Source: Acidocella facilis ATCC 35904
GTDB lineage: Bacteria > Pseudomonadota > Alphaproteobacteria > Acetobacterales > Acetobacteraceae
Length of the DNA: 64,000 bases
Reading direction: 5' to 3'
Assembly (NCBI RefSeq): GCF_000687875.1
Contig: NZ_JHYG01000006.1
Span: 62,001 to 126,000 of the forward strand
The position numbers were made by a program, and so were the translations under genes. The notes below the pieces were generated by a model that was given only the letters and a program-made list of their open reading frames with translations, was not told where the DNA came from and ran no database searches. Numbering within the stretch: position 1 is the stretch's first letter; every line of letters begins with the position of its first letter. Positions 1-8,727 of this stretch are shown here, piece by piece.

Positions 1-729
1 AGGACGCTGTCAGAATTCGATCCGGCGACGTTGAAGGTGATCAAGACGCTGCCATCGCTCGAGGATACTGACGGCATGGTGTTCGACACCGCCAGCCATG
101 ATATTTTCGTTGCGGCTGGCGATTCCCAGGCGGTGCTGGTGCTCGACCCGGCCACCGATCAGGAGACCAAGATCGATCTGCCCGGCAAGCCGGAATATCT
201 GGTGGCCGATGGGCAGGGCCGGCTTTACGTGGCGCTGAATGACAAGAACCAGATCGCGGTGGTCGATACCGAGGCGAAAAAACTCGTCACCAGCGACGCG
301 CTGCCCGGTTGCGCGGCGCCGACCGGCATGGCGATGGATACTGCCACGATGCGGGTTTTCGCCAGTTGCCAGAACGGCAAGCTGGCGGTGGTGAACGCCA
401 AGACCGGCGCCATGGTGGCGCTGCTGAATATCGGCAAAGGTTCAGACAGCGCCGCCTTCGATGCCAAGCGGCATCTGGTGTTTAGCGCCAACAGCACCGG
501 CACGCTCTCCGTCATCCGTGAGATCGACGCCGACCATTACCAGGCGCTGGCGCCGGTGAAGACGCAGATCGGCGCGCGGACGATGGCGCTGGATGAGGCG
601 AATGGCGATGTGTTCCTGGTGACCGCCACGCCGCAGGGCAAGGGCAAGGTGAAACATCCCGGCTTCGCGCCGCGCTATCAGTTCGAGCCGGGGACGCTGC
701 GGCTGCTGGTCTACAAGCCGGCGTCGTAA
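1..729 (+). CDS. YVTN/YncE-type beta-propeller protein (5' end outside window)
   Basis: The frame is already open at the left edge, so the start and any signal peptide are missing; 242 residues are visible. The visible part is a series of propeller-blade repeats of the type VLVLDPATDQE, IAVVDTEAKKL, LAVVNAKTGAM and LSVIREIDADH, each followed by a short turn and a strand ending in a phrase like LYVALND. This is the pattern of the YVTN/YncE family of seven-bladed propellers, often periplasmic or secreted. No catalytic residues can be named from such repeats. It ends about 50 bases before the convergent regulator gene and shares a hairpin terminator with it. Its neighbour across the terminator belongs to a metal-uptake region, but a functional link is only a guess. 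Family call fairly sure, function unknown. Confidence 0.7.
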   Translation, partial: RTLSEFDPATLKVIKTLPSLEDTDGMVFDTASHDIFVAAGDSQAVLVLDPATDQETKIDLPGKPEYLVADGQGRLYVALNDKNQIAVVDTEAKKLVTSDALPGCAAPTGMAMDTATMRVFASCQNGKLAVVNAKTGAMVALLNIGKGSDSAAFDAKRHLVFSANSTGTLSVIREIDADHYQALAPVKTQIGARTMALDEANGDVFLVTATPQGKGKVKHPGFAPRYQFEPGTLRLLVYKPAS

Positions 730-742
730 AGCTTTTGTTCCA

Positions 743-769
743 GGTGCCGCTTTTGAAAAAAGCGGCACC
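743..769. terminator. Bidirectional hairpin terminator between convergent genes
   Basis: GGTGCCGCTTTT pairs with AAAAGCGGCACC across a 3-base loop, a perfect 12-bp stem whose A/T ends give a U-run in either direction. It sits between the ends of the propeller gene and the regulator gene. It belongs to the same repeat family as the hairpins near 57.2 kb and 62.5-62.7 kb. Confidence 0.85.
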
Positions 770-777
770 GAAAAATT

Positions 778-1668
778 CTACCCCAGCGCGTCGCGCAGCG
801 TGCCAAGCCGGGCGAGCGTCCGGATGGTGCGGTTCTGGTTGGCAATCGCCAGCCCCATCACCAGGGCTTCCAGAATGATCAGCGTGGCGCCGTGCAGCGC
901 CACCCGCTCGGTGCGGCCACGCCGGGCGGTGATCAACCCTTGCGCCAGCTTCGCCAGTTTGGTGTTGGGGGTGTCGGTCACCAGCACGATCTTGGCACCC
1001 GCCTTGTTCGCCTCGCTCGCCGCCAGCAACACTTCCTTATAGGGCTTGCCGTAAGAGAGGATCAGCAGCCCGTCTTGTTCCGAAAGATCCAGCAGCTCAT
1101 CGGCCAGGCCGAGCCCGCCCTGGCCGATGGTCTTGCAGGCCTGGCCATGGCGGCCCATCAGCAGGCGCAGATACTCCGCCAGCAGGCGTGACGGGCCGGC
1201 AGCATAGATGACAATCCGCGCCACCCCGCCCAGCAGCGCGATCGCTTCGTGGATTTCCGCGCGCTCCGCCGGTTCCTGCAGCTGCGCCAGTGATTCCATA
1301 TGGGTGTCGATGACCAGATCCGCGGCCGAGGAGCCCTTGCCCTCCAGATCCTCGAAGGTCTGGCGCATATGCTGCAAAGGGGCGGCGGATTTGCCGATGG
1401 CGGCGGCGATGCTCTGGCGCAGCTCCGCCATGCCCTGAAAGCCCAGCGCCTGCACTGTGCGGATGACGCTGGCGTCCGAGGTGCCGATCATCGCCGCCAG
1501 CTCCGCCGCCGAATGGGCAAGGACCGCGACCTTGTTGCGGTCGAGGTAGTGGGCCACGCGTTGCATCGCGGGCGGCATGGCAGCCTCGTGCGCGGCGAGC
1601 TTCGAGGAAAAATCATTGGCCGGCAGAGCGTTTAGGGCGGATGTCGGCGGGGGGCGGGAGGCTTTCAT
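778..1668 (-). CDS. RpiR/MurR-family transcriptional regulator (HTH + SIS domain)
   Basis: A 296-residue protein with an N-terminal RpiR-type helix-turn-helix (about residues 25-100, including AAELAAMIGTSDASVIRTV) and a C-terminal SIS sugar-phosphate-binding domain (about 125-260, including VIYAAGPSRLLAEYL and LILSYGKPYKEVL). Family members bind DNA as dimers and respond to phosphorylated sugars or related ligands. I chose the ATG at 1668 because the longer frame would run across the palindrome at 1711-1733, which looks like an operator. The gene is divergent from the fetA-like gene. The same motif recurs before the TonB receptor gene, so I infer that it controls both itself/fetAB and the receptor. 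RpiR control of metal-type transport genes is unusual. Family call secure, regulon inferred. Confidence 0.88.
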   Translation of the reverse strand: MKASRPPPTSALNALPANDFSSKLAAHEAAMPPAMQRVAHYLDRNKVAVLAHSAAELAAMIGTSDASVIRTVQALGFQGMAELRQSIAAAIGKSAAPLQHMRQTFEDLEGKGSSAADLVIDTHMESLAQLQEPAERAEIHEAIALLGGVARIVIYAAGPSRLLAEYLRLLMGRHGQACKTIGQGGLGLADELLDLSEQDGLLILSYGKPYKEVLLAASEANKAGAKIVLVTDTPNTKLAKLAQGLITARRGRTERVALHGATLIILEALVMGLAIANQNRTIRTLARLGTLRDALG

Positions 1669-1710
1669 CAAAACGTCAATTCTGTAGTGGTTGCAAGGCG
1701 GGTGGTGGTT

Positions 1711-1733
1711 ATGTAGCAAATGCTACTAAATGT
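1711..1733 (+). promoter_or_regulatory. Palindromic operator candidate in rpiR-fetA intergenic region
   Basis: Contains the inverted repeat GTAGCA-AA-TGCTAC inside the longer word ATGTAGC-N5-CTACTAAAT. It lies between the divergent regulator and fetA-like genes. A 23-base match (18 of 23 by hand count) occurs in the opposite orientation at 3257-3279, upstream of the TonB receptor. Likely binding site of the RpiR-family regulator; this is inferred from position and symmetry. Confidence 0.6.
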
Positions 1734-1809
1734 CCTACCTGATCTTCCGGCCTGTTTCCAGCCTTTTGCCTGTGACAGTTCCGTCTCAGCCCTTGTCAGC
1801 GGGCGTGGC

Positions 1810-2418
1810 ATGAGCGGCCCCTTGCTTGCCGTCAACGGGCTGCGTGGCCTGGCCGGCGGGCCATTTGCGCTCACCCTGGCGCGGGGCGAATGCGTGGTGA
1901 TCTCTGGCGCCTCGGGGATCGGCAAGAGCCTGCTGCTGCGCATGATCGCGGATCTGGACCCGAATGAGGGCCAGCTCAGCCTGGATGGTGTCAGCCGCGA
2001 GGCGATGCCCGCCCCGCATTGGCGCCGCCAGGTGATGTACAATCCGGCGGAGCCCGGCTGGTGGGCGGAGCGGGTGAGCGCGCACATGGCCCCGCGTGAG
2101 GCCGCCCTGGCGCTGCTGCCGCGCCTGGGCCTGGCCGAGGCGCTGCTGGAGGCGCCGGTTACCCAGCTTTCCACCGGCGAGCGCCAGCGCATGGCGCTGA
2201 TCCGCGCCATCATCCGCCAGCCCCGGGTGCTGCTGCTCGATGAGCCCGCCTCGGCGCTGGATGAGGCCACGGCGCTGAAGATGGAAGCCTTGTTCGCTGA
2301 GCTGACAGCCAGCGGCATGGGGCTGCTGGTGGTGACACATAATGAGGCGCAGGCGGGGCGCATCGCGCATCGGCGCTATGAGATGAGCAATACCGGCCTG
2401 TGCGAGCGCCCGCTATGA
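1810..2418 (+). CDS. fetA: FetA/YbbL-like ABC transporter ATP-binding protein
   Basis: A compact 202-residue ABC ATPase with Walker A GASGIGKS (residues 33-40), signature LSTGERQR and Walker B VLLLDEPA followed by an H-loop in VVTHNE. Its small size and direct coupling to a UPF0014-type permease (the next gene overlaps by ATGA) match the FetAB/YbbLM family, reported in E. coli as an iron exporter that helps under oxidative stress. The ATG at 1810 is preferred to an in-frame ATG at 1720, because the latter lies inside the operator palindrome and adds a non-ABC N-terminus. Its location with TonB and Fbp-type genes fits metal homeostasis. The substrate is not visible in the sequence. Confidence 0.8.
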   Translation: MSGPLLAVNGLRGLAGGPFALTLARGECVVISGASGIGKSLLLRMIADLDPNEGQLSLDGVSREAMPAPHWRRQVMYNPAEPGWWAERVSAHMAPREAALALLPRLGLAEALLEAPVTQLSTGERQRMALIRAIIRQPRVLLLDEPASALDEATALKMEALFAELTASGMGLLVVTHNEAQAGRIAHRRYEMSNTGLCERPL

Positions 2419-3212
2419 AGCCGATCGACCTGACCCCGGCCAGCCTCGCCATCACCTCCGGCCTGATCCTGATATGCGCCCTGCTGTCGCTGCTGCTCTC
2501 CTTGCGGGTGCATCGCGCCTTGCTGATCGCGGCGCTGCGCATGGTGGTGCAGCTGATGCTGGTCGGCTTCGTGCTGCGGCTGCTGTTCGAGCGCTCCAAC
2601 CCCTGGCTGACCTTGCTGGCGGCGCTGGTGATGGCCTCGGCCGCCAGTTACGAGGTGGGGGCGCGGCAGGATTACCGGATGCCCGGCCCCTGGCAATATC
2701 TCACCACCGGCAGCGCCATCGGCATCTCCTCGATGATCATCGCGGTGCTGGCGCTCACCACCGCGCTGCGGCCCACGCCCTGGTATGCGGCGCGCGAGGC
2801 CTTGCCGTTGATCGGCATTCTGCTGGGCAATGTGATGAATGCGGTATCGCTGGCGCTGAACAGTTTCTACGGCACGGTGGGGCGCGAGCGCGCCTCCATC
2901 GAGGCCCGGCTGGCGCTGGGGGAGGGGCGGTTCGTGGCGCTGCACGCCGCCTCCAGCCGCGCCATCCGCACCGCGCTGATCCCCACCATCAATGTGATGA
3001 GTGCCGCCGGCATCATCACCCTGCCCGGCATCATGACCGGCCAGCTGCTCGCCGGCATGGACCCGATTTCCGCGGCGAAATACCAGATTCTGCTGATGTT
3101 CCTGATCGTCGGCGGCAATTGCCTGGGGGCGTTCACCGCCGTCTATGCCGCGATATTCCGGCTCACCGACCAGCGCGAGCGGCTGCGCGCCGACCGGCTG
3201 AAGAGTCGCTGA
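2415..3212 (+). CDS. fetB: FetB/YbbM-like ABC transporter permease (UPF0014)
   Basis: A 265-residue integral membrane protein with about seven hydrophobic segments. It carries the family's cytoplasmic motif around NSFYGTVGRERASIEARLALG and a late PGIMTGQLLAGMDP segment, typical of the UPF0014/FetB family. Its ATG overlaps the stop of the ATPase gene, so the two are translationally coupled and form one transporter. A 92-base gap with a putative RpiR operator separates it from the TonB receptor gene. The family is described as an iron exporter in E. coli; export of iron or another metal here is inference. Confidence 0.8.
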   Translation: MKPIDLTPASLAITSGLILICALLSLLLSLRVHRALLIAALRMVVQLMLVGFVLRLLFERSNPWLTLLAALVMASAASYEVGARQDYRMPGPWQYLTTGSAIGISSMIIAVLALTTALRPTPWYAAREALPLIGILLGNVMNAVSLALNSFYGTVGRERASIEARLALGEGRFVALHAASSRAIRTALIPTINVMSAAGIITLPGIMTGQLLAGMDPISAAKYQILLMFLIVGGNCLGAFTAVYAAIFRLTDQRERLRADRLKSR

Positions 3213-3256
3213 ACTGCAATAAAAGAATCACGAAGTAGTAAAACAACCAAACAGAT

Positions 3257-3279
3257 AAATTTAGTAGTAGCCGCTACAT
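3257..3279 (-). promoter_or_regulatory. Second copy of RpiR-type operator, before TonB receptor
   Basis: Read on the minus strand it is ATGTAGC-N5-CTACTAAAT, matching the site at 1711-1733 at 18 of 23 positions; the core contains GTAGC-C-GCTAC. It ends 25 bases before the receptor ATG, a position suited to repression. Supports co-regulation of receptor and fetAB by the adjacent RpiR-type regulator. Confidence 0.55.
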
Positions 3280-3304
3280 CAAAATCAACAGGAAGGTTTC
3301 TGTG

Positions 3305-5680
3305 ATGTCTGTTTTCTGGGGATCGCGGGCGCGCGTGGCGCTGCGCGGCTTTTGTTCCATGCGCAGCCTCTATATCGGTCTTGCCGCAAGCGCAATGATC
3401 GTGCCGGGTGCGATGGCGCAGAGCGCCAACACGCCGGTCAATCTGGATCTCGGCTCGGTGCTCGCCACCGGCACCGACAATCCCGCCAATCTGGTCAACA
3501 CCAAGGGCACGGCCCCCTATCAGTCGCCCTCCAAGGCGCCGCTGAACTCCACCCAGCCGACCTCGCTGGTGGATAAGCACACGGTGGACAATCTGCTCAC
3601 CGGCACCGAGAGCTACGCGGACATCGCCCGGCTGACGCCCTCCGTCAGCAACATCGACCCGAACGGTCCCGGCCTCTCCGAGACCTCCGGCCCGACCATC
3701 CGCGGCTTCCAGGATGGTGAGTACAACGTCACCTTCGATGGCATCCCCTTCGGCGATTCCAACGATTTTACCCACCACTCCACCTCCTTCTTCACCAATT
3801 CGCTGATCGGCCAGACCATCGTCGATCGTGGCCCGGGCCAGGCGGAGACGGTGGGCGATGCCACCTTCGGCGGCACCATCTCGCTGCGCACGATCAACCC
3901 GCGGCCGACGCCGACCGCGACGCTGAACAGCTCCTATGGCAGCTACAACACCTCCGATAACAGCGTGCGCCTGGATACCGGCGCGATCTCCTCGCTCAAC
4001 GGCGCCTCAGCGGTGTTCGAGGCTGAGCATATGCAGAGCGATGGCGCGCTGAGCTATTCCGGTCAGCAGCGCACGAATTTCTTCGGCAAGGTGGTGATTC
4101 CGCTGAGCCCGCGCACCACCCTGACCCTGATGGCCGACCATAACCAGCTCTATCAGAACCCGGTCTATGGCGCGACGCTCTCGCAGATGGCGACCCAGGG
4201 CTGGAACTATAATCTCAGCGGCAATCCGAATTCGCAGAACTATTACCGCTTCAATAACGACCATATCACCACCGATATGGAATATGCCGACCTGCAATCC
4301 GCGCTGGGTGACGGCTTCCTGTATGACGGCAAGATCTACACCTATGCCTATTACCATCACGATCTGAACGGCGACGACACCAACGACACCAATGCCGACG
4401 GCGTCACCCAGGCGGTCTCCGCCGGCGCCGTGCCCAACGAGGTGGTGCTGACCCCCGGCGGTGCCGCGGTGGCCGGGATTCCGGGCCAGACCTTCATGAT
4501 GGATTACCGCTCCGTCGGCACCATCCAGCGCCTGCAGAAGGATTTTGGCTGGGGCGACATCAAGACCGGCTTCTGGTTCGACCATCAGGTGAATAGCCGC
4601 TTCGTGCAGAATGTCTCGCTGACAAACGCCAACGCGGTCAATTACGATCCGGCGGACAGCAATGGCGGCAAGGTCACCCCGACCAACGATAACGGCTCGA
4701 TCGAGCGCCTGCAGCATAACCAGCTCTACACCTTCCAGCCTTACGGCCAGGTGGATTGGCATGTCACCGACAAGCTGACCCTCACCGGCGGCCTGAAATG
4801 GGCCTATTTCCGCCGCGCGCTGAACGCCCAGGTGAACCAGAAGACCGAGCTGCAGACCGGCTACACGCATGATTACACGAAGCTGCTGCCCTCCTTCGAT
4901 GCGAAATACGCCTTCTCGCCGAACCTGACCGGCTATGTGCAGGGCGCGGAAGGCTTCCTGGCGCCGAACCTGAACACCTTCTACACCACGGCGCTGACCA
5001 CCGAGAGCGTGAAGCCCGAAAGCACCATCAACTTCCAGACCGGCCTGGCCTATCAGGACGCGCACTGGGCGGTTGGCGGGGATGTCTATAATATCCACTT
5101 CCAGAACTACATCGCCTCGCGGACGATCAACAAGCAGAAGTATTATTATAACCAGGGCGGCGTGATCTATCGCGGCATCGAAGGCGAGCTGGCCTACAGT
5201 TTTGACAATGGCATCACGCTGTTCGGCAATGCCGGCTACAACCAGGCCTTCAAGACCTCGAGCGAGGTGAAGATCACCCAGGCGCCGCAAGGCACCGCGA
5301 ATTTCGGCGTGATCTACGAGCATAACGGCATCTACGCCTCGGTGCTCGACCAGTGGACCGGCGGCGAATATAGCGGCAATAACGGCACCAACATCGCCAA
5401 CGGCCAGGCCGAGGGCAGTGCCGGCGGCGGCAAGTCCCCGGGCGGCTGGTATGATCCGTACAATGTCGTGAATGTCACGCTGGGCTACACCTTCAACCAC
5501 GACAATCCCCACAAGGATCCGATCAAGGTGAAGCTGAACCTGGATAACATCACCAACCAGAAGCAGATCATCTTCGATAACGGCACCAATGGCGCTGGCG
5601 ACCTGCTCTATCTGCGCCTGACCGGCTTCTCGGCCTTCGCCTCGGTCAGCGTGCCGGTTGGGTTCGGCTCCTCGCTTTAA
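3305..5680 (+). CDS. TonB-dependent outer-membrane receptor
   Basis: A 791-residue protein with an N-terminal signal peptide (hydrophobic LYIGLAASAMIVPGAMA, cleavage before QSAN), a plug domain (about residues 70-200, including TIRGFQDGEYNVTFDGIPF and VDRGPGQAETVG) and a long beta-barrel with alternating aromatic strands to the C-terminus (FSAFASVSVPVGFG). The last residue is Leu rather than the common Phe. An AGGAAGG ribosome site 7 bases upstream supports ATG 3305 (GTG 3302 is also possible). The next genes are exbB, exbD and tonB, so its energy supply is encoded beside it. The neighbouring Fbp-type importer suggests an iron chelate or other metal complex as cargo, but the ligand cannot be read. 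A strong terminator follows. Confidence 0.92.
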   Translation: MSVFWGSRARVALRGFCSMRSLYIGLAASAMIVPGAMAQSANTPVNLDLGSVLATGTDNPANLVNTKGTAPYQSPSKAPLNSTQPTSLVDKHTVDNLLTGTESYADIARLTPSVSNIDPNGPGLSETSGPTIRGFQDGEYNVTFDGIPFGDSNDFTHHSTSFFTNSLIGQTIVDRGPGQAETVGDATFGGTISLRTINPRPTPTATLNSSYGSYNTSDNSVRLDTGAISSLNGASAVFEAEHMQSDGALSYSGQQRTNFFGKVVIPLSPRTTLTLMADHNQLYQNPVYGATLSQMATQGWNYNLSGNPNSQNYYRFNNDHITTDMEYADLQSALGDGFLYDGKIYTYAYYHHDLNGDDTNDTNADGVTQAVSAGAVPNEVVLTPGGAAVAGIPGQTFMMDYRSVGTIQRLQKDFGWGDIKTGFWFDHQVNSRFVQNVSLTNANAVNYDPADSNGGKVTPTNDNGSIERLQHNQLYTFQPYGQVDWHVTDKLTLTGGLKWAYFRRALNAQVNQKTELQTGYTHDYTKLLPSFDAKYAFSPNLTGYVQGAEGFLAPNLNTFYTTALTTESVKPESTINFQTGLAYQDAHWAVGGDVYNIHFQNYIASRTINKQKYYYNQGGVIYRGIEGELAYSFDNGITLFGNAGYNQAFKTSSEVKITQAPQGTANFGVIYEHNGIYASVLDQWTGGEYSGNNGTNIANGQAEGSAGGGKSPGGWYDPYNVVNVTLGYTFNHDNPHKDPIKVKLNLDNITNQKQIIFDNGTNGAGDLLYLRLTGFSAFASVSVPVGFGSSL

Positions 5681-5696
5681 AATTGTTTCCCCTGGG

Positions 5697-5721
5697 AAGC
5701 CCGCCGCGCGGCGGCGGGCTT
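5697..5721 (+). terminator. Rho-independent terminator after TonB receptor gene
   Basis: AAGCCCGCCGC pairs with GCGGCGGGCTT over a 3-base loop, an 11-bp GC-rich stem running into TTTTC. It would separate the receptor transcript from exbB-exbD-tonB or lower read-through. Confidence 0.85.
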
Positions 5722-5800
5722 TTCGCCGTTTTGACTCCAATTTGTCACACTTCCTGGCATCGCCTTTGTTGTATCGGCCGCTGCAGAAGGAGAATTTTTC

Positions 5801-6481
5801 ATGTCCATCAAATATATCGTCTACCTGGCCAACTATTCGGATGGGATTCTCTATCTGATGGCGGTGCTGCTGCTGCTGGCGCTGGCGGTGATTCTGGATC
5901 GCTTCTGGTTCCTGCGCAGCACCATTCTGCGTGGCGAGAGCGTCATCCGCGCCACCGCGCAGGAAACGGCCTTGCGTCAGGGCGAGTTGGTGGCGCTGCG
6001 CAACCGCGCCGGCAAGCTGCCGGAAGCCGCGCTGCTGGATACCGCCCTGCGCCATGCCGGCATGGTCAATGCCGAGGCGCTGAACAGCCGGCTCGATGAG
6101 GCGGTGATGCTGATCGCCCCCGGCCTGGACCGCCGGCTCTGGCTGCTGGATACCATCATCACCCTGGCGCCGCTGATGGGGCTGTTCGGCACCATCATCG
6201 GCATGTTCCATGCCTTCAACGTGCTGGCCGCGCCCGGCCATGCCCCGGCGGAAGTCACCGGCGGCGTGGCGGATGCGCTGGTTGCCACCGCCTTTGGCCT
6301 GTTCATCGCCATGCTGGGGCTGGCGGCATTCAATGCGCTCTCCAACCAGGTGCGGCTGGTCGTGCATCAGCTTGATTCGCTGAAGGTGCTGATCGTCAAC
6401 CGCATGGACGGCGCCCCGGTGGTGCAGGCCGGCAAGACCGGTGCTGGCGCCAGCGCCGCCGCCAAGTTCGCCACGGCCTGA
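5801..6481 (+). CDS. exbB: ExbB/TolQ/MotA-family proton channel protein
   Basis: A 226-residue inner-membrane protein with three transmembrane segments (about residues 17-37, 112-135 and 158-182). The middle region LDTIITLAPLMGLFGTIIGM is the hallmark of ExbB/TolQ, and VADALVATAFGLFIAMLGL is the third helix. With ExbD it forms the proton-driven motor that energises TonB. A good AAGGAG site lies 9 bases before the ATG. The following genes exbD and tonB are tightly spaced, and the receptor gene precedes it across a terminator. TolQ is excluded by the tonB neighbour and by the absence of tolA, tolB and pal. Confidence 0.93.
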   Translation: MSIKYIVYLANYSDGILYLMAVLLLLALAVILDRFWFLRSTILRGESVIRATAQETALRQGELVALRNRAGKLPEAALLDTALRHAGMVNAEALNSRLDEAVMLIAPGLDRRLWLLDTIITLAPLMGLFGTIIGMFHAFNVLAAPGHAPAEVTGGVADALVATAFGLFIAMLGLAAFNALSNQVRLVVHQLDSLKVLIVNRMDGAPVVQAGKTGAGASAAAKFATA

Positions 6482-6496
6482 GCGGAACCCCCCACC

Positions 6497-6898
6497 ATGC
6501 GCTATTTCGAACGCCGCAAGGCGCGCATCGAGATCATCCCGATGATCGATGTGATGCTGTTCCTGCTTGTGTTTTTCATCATCGTGACGATGCAGATGAT
6601 CCCCGATGCCGGGGTTTCGATGCAGCTGCCCAACGCCGCCCAGACGCAGCAATTGCCGCATCCGAAATTCATCGTGAATGTGATGGCGGATGGCACCATC
6701 AAGGTGAAGGACCAGGTGATGAGCGCTGACCAGCTCAGCGCCATGTTCGCTGGCGATGGCGCCCCGGACAAGACGGAAGTCACCATCGCCGCTGACAAGG
6801 CCAGCGCCTTCCAGCATTTCATGACGGTGATCGACGCCGCCAAGAAGGCCGGGGTGACCGATATCGGCATCGCCGCGCAGCCGCAGGCGGCGCAATGA
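6497..6898 (+). CDS. exbD: ExbD/TolR-family biopolymer transport protein
   Basis: A 133-residue protein with one N-terminal transmembrane helix (about residues 14-33). The helix holds the conserved Asp in IPMIDVMLFLLVFFIIV that carries protons in the ExbB-ExbD motor. A periplasmic domain follows (residues 40-130, including VNVMADGTIKV and VTIAADKASAFQHFMTVIDAAKKAG). It starts 15 bases after exbB ends and its stop overlaps the tonB start, so exbB-exbD-tonB is an operon. Confidence 0.93.
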   Translation: MRYFERRKARIEIIPMIDVMLFLLVFFIIVTMQMIPDAGVSMQLPNAAQTQQLPHPKFIVNVMADGTIKVKDQVMSADQLSAMFAGDGAPDKTEVTIAADKASAFQHFMTVIDAAKKAGVTDIGIAAQPQAAQ

Positions 6899-7674
6899 TG
6901 GCTGGCATGTCCGGTGAATGGGGCGGGGAGGGGCATTCCAATCGCCGCTTCCTGCTGGCGATCGGCGCCGGGCTGCTGCTCGAGGCCGGGGCGCTGGGGC
7001 TGTTGCTGCCGGCCATGCAGCATCAGCAACCGCCGCCGGCCAAGCAGCCAGCGGTGGTGAAGGTGACCATCCAGGCCGCCCCGCCGCCCGCGCCCAAGCC
7101 GCCGCCGCCGGTGCCGCAACCGCCGAAGCCGGTGACACCCCCGCCGCCGCCGGTGCCCACCCCCGCGCCGCCGCCGCCGCCCAAGCCGGTGCCGGCCCCC
7201 AGCGTGCCCAAGCCGCCGCCGCCGCGCCCGGAACATCACGTGGTGCCGCATCACGTGGCGCCGCCACAGCCGCGCCCGCAGCCGGCGCCACCGCCGAAGC
7301 CGCAGCCGGTGACGCCGCCGGCGCCGCCGGCCCCCGCCTTGCCGCCCGCCCCGTCCCAGGGTGAGGTGGACGCCTTCCGCCTGGCGATGCGCAATGCCGT
7401 GCAGGGGGTGGCCAACCGCGTCTATCCGCAGGCCGCGCAGATGGCGCGTGAAGGCGGCACGCCCGAGATCACCTTCACCTATCGCAACGGTGTAGTGAGC
7501 GACATCGCCCTGGCCCATTCCAGCGGCTTTCCGCTGCTCGACCAGGCGGCGCTGCAGGCCGCGCGCATCGCGCATTATCCGCCGCCGCCCGCGGGCTTTT
7601 CCGGCCGGGTCTATGACGTCACCGTGGTCGTGATCTTCCGCCCCGGCGCCAGTCAGGATTTCGACGCCGACTGA
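6895..7674 (+). CDS. tonB: TonB energy-transducing protein
   Basis: A 259-residue protein: short cytoplasmic N-terminus, one transmembrane helix (about residues 19-42), an exceptionally proline-rich periplasmic spacer (about 45-155, with runs such as PPPAPKPPPPVPQPPKP and scattered His) and a C-terminal TonB domain (about 165-259, including ITFTYRNGVVSDIALAHSSG and RPGASQDF). It links the ExbBD motor to the outer-membrane receptor. The start overlaps the exbD stop (ATGATG, so ATG 6895 or 6898). The Pro-spacer is highly repetitive at DNA level, which makes length variation between strains likely. Confidence 0.93.
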   Translation: MMAGMSGEWGGEGHSNRRFLLAIGAGLLLEAGALGLLLPAMQHQQPPPAKQPAVVKVTIQAAPPPAPKPPPPVPQPPKPVTPPPPPVPTPAPPPPPKPVPAPSVPKPPPPRPEHHVVPHHVAPPQPRPQPAPPPKPQPVTPPAPPAPALPPAPSQGEVDAFRLAMRNAVQGVANRVYPQAAQMAREGGTPEITFTYRNGVVSDIALAHSSGFPLLDQAALQAARIAHYPPPPAGFSGRVYDVTVVVIFRPGASQDFDAD

Positions 7675-7710
7675 CCGGACGGATTGTTTCTCTCAAGGTA
7701 GCCCCCTCCC

Positions 7711-8727
7711 ATGCGCAAGCTTATCGCGGCTGGCTTTGCCGCCATCATCCTGGTGATCGCCGGTGTGCTGCTATGGCCGTCCTCCAGCCCTGGTCTGGTG
7801 CTCTATAGCGGGCTTGATTACGGCCCCGCCGTCGCCGCCGCCTTCACCAAGGAGACCGGCATCAAGGTCAGCGCCATCAGGCTTTCCACCGGCAGCCTGC
7901 TGGCGCGCATCGTGGCCCAAGGCGGGCATCCGGATTGGGATATCGGCTGGTTCGACGGCGCCACCGCCGCCGCCGCTCTGGATGAGAAAGGCCTGCTGGC
8001 GCATGCCATGCCGGCCCCTTCCAACCTCACCGCCACCGGCCAGAGCCTGCTCTCCGCCGATGGTGCTTTTGCGCCCACCGGCTTCACCCTGGCGGGCGTG
8101 TTCATCTCTGCCCCGGCGCGGCTGGCGAGCCCGCCCACCGGCTGGGACGCGCTGCGCAGCGCGCCCTATCAGGGGCTGGTCGGGATGAACGATCCTTCGA
8201 TTTCCGGCCCCACCTACCCGATGCTGGCGGGCATGCTCGCCCATGCCGGCGGCTGGCCGCAGGGGCAGGCTTATGTGTTGGCGCTGAAGGCCAACGGGCT
8301 GCATATGTTCGACGATAACGGCGCCACCCTGGCGGCGCTGAAGGCGCAGGCGATCAGCCTGGCCATCGTGCAATCCTCCGCCGCGATCTATTTCGCCGCG
8401 CATAATCCCGGCTATCAGATCACCGTTCCAAGCCCGGCCTATGTGCTGCCGAACGTGATGGTGGAAGCCAAGGGCGTCTCGGCCGCCAAGCGCCAGGAAA
8501 TCGCCCGCTTCCTGGCCTTCGCCATGCGTCCGGACATCCAGAAGCTGCGCCAGGAAAAGGGCGGGCCGGATGGGAATTTCTGGCCGATCACCAATGACGC
8601 GCCGGCGCCGCTGCCGGGCGCGCCAGCGCTCTCCGGCCTGAATATCGTGACGCTGGACCCGGTGCTGTGGGGCAAGCTGGAAACCACCGTCAATGGCTGG
8701 TTCGCCCAGACGATGTCGGCGCGATGA
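7711..8727 (+). CDS. Fbp-type ABC transporter substrate-binding protein
   Basis: A 338-residue periplasmic binding protein. It has an N-terminal hydrophobic anchor or signal (IAAGFAAIILVIAGVLLW, no lipobox Cys) and then LVLYSGLDYGPAVAAAFTKETGIKV, the opening of family-1 binding proteins of the Fe3+/FbpA-AfuA type. Further features are WDIGWFDG and a C-terminal region matching an iron/polyamine-type fold. Its stop overlaps the permease start (ATGA). The FbpABC layout and the upstream TonB system favour ferric iron or a similar cation, but binding tyrosines cannot be assigned with certainty. Putrescine or phosphonate transport is a possible alternative. Confidence 0.78.
   Translation: MRKLIAAGFAAIILVIAGVLLWPSSSPGLVLYSGLDYGPAVAAAFTKETGIKVSAIRLSTGSLLARIVAQGGHPDWDIGWFDGATAAAALDEKGLLAHAMPAPSNLTATGQSLLSADGAFAPTGFTLAGVFISAPARLASPPTGWDALRSAPYQGLVGMNDPSISGPTYPMLAGMLAHAGGWPQGQAYVLALKANGLHMFDDNGATLAALKAQAISLAIVQSSAAIYFAAHNPGYQITVPSPAYVLPNVMVEAKGVSAAKRQEIARFLAFAMRPDIQKLRQEKGGPDGNFWPITNDAPAPLPGAPALSGLNIVTLDPVLWGKLETTVNGWFAQTMSAR

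Noticed and set aside
4007-7291. A 1094-codon open frame on the minus strand across the receptor-exbB-exbD-tonB genes
   Set aside because: Antisense to genes with clear domains, low-complexity Arg/His/Gly composition and no recognisable fold; it exists because GC-rich codon bias suppresses stops on the opposite strand.
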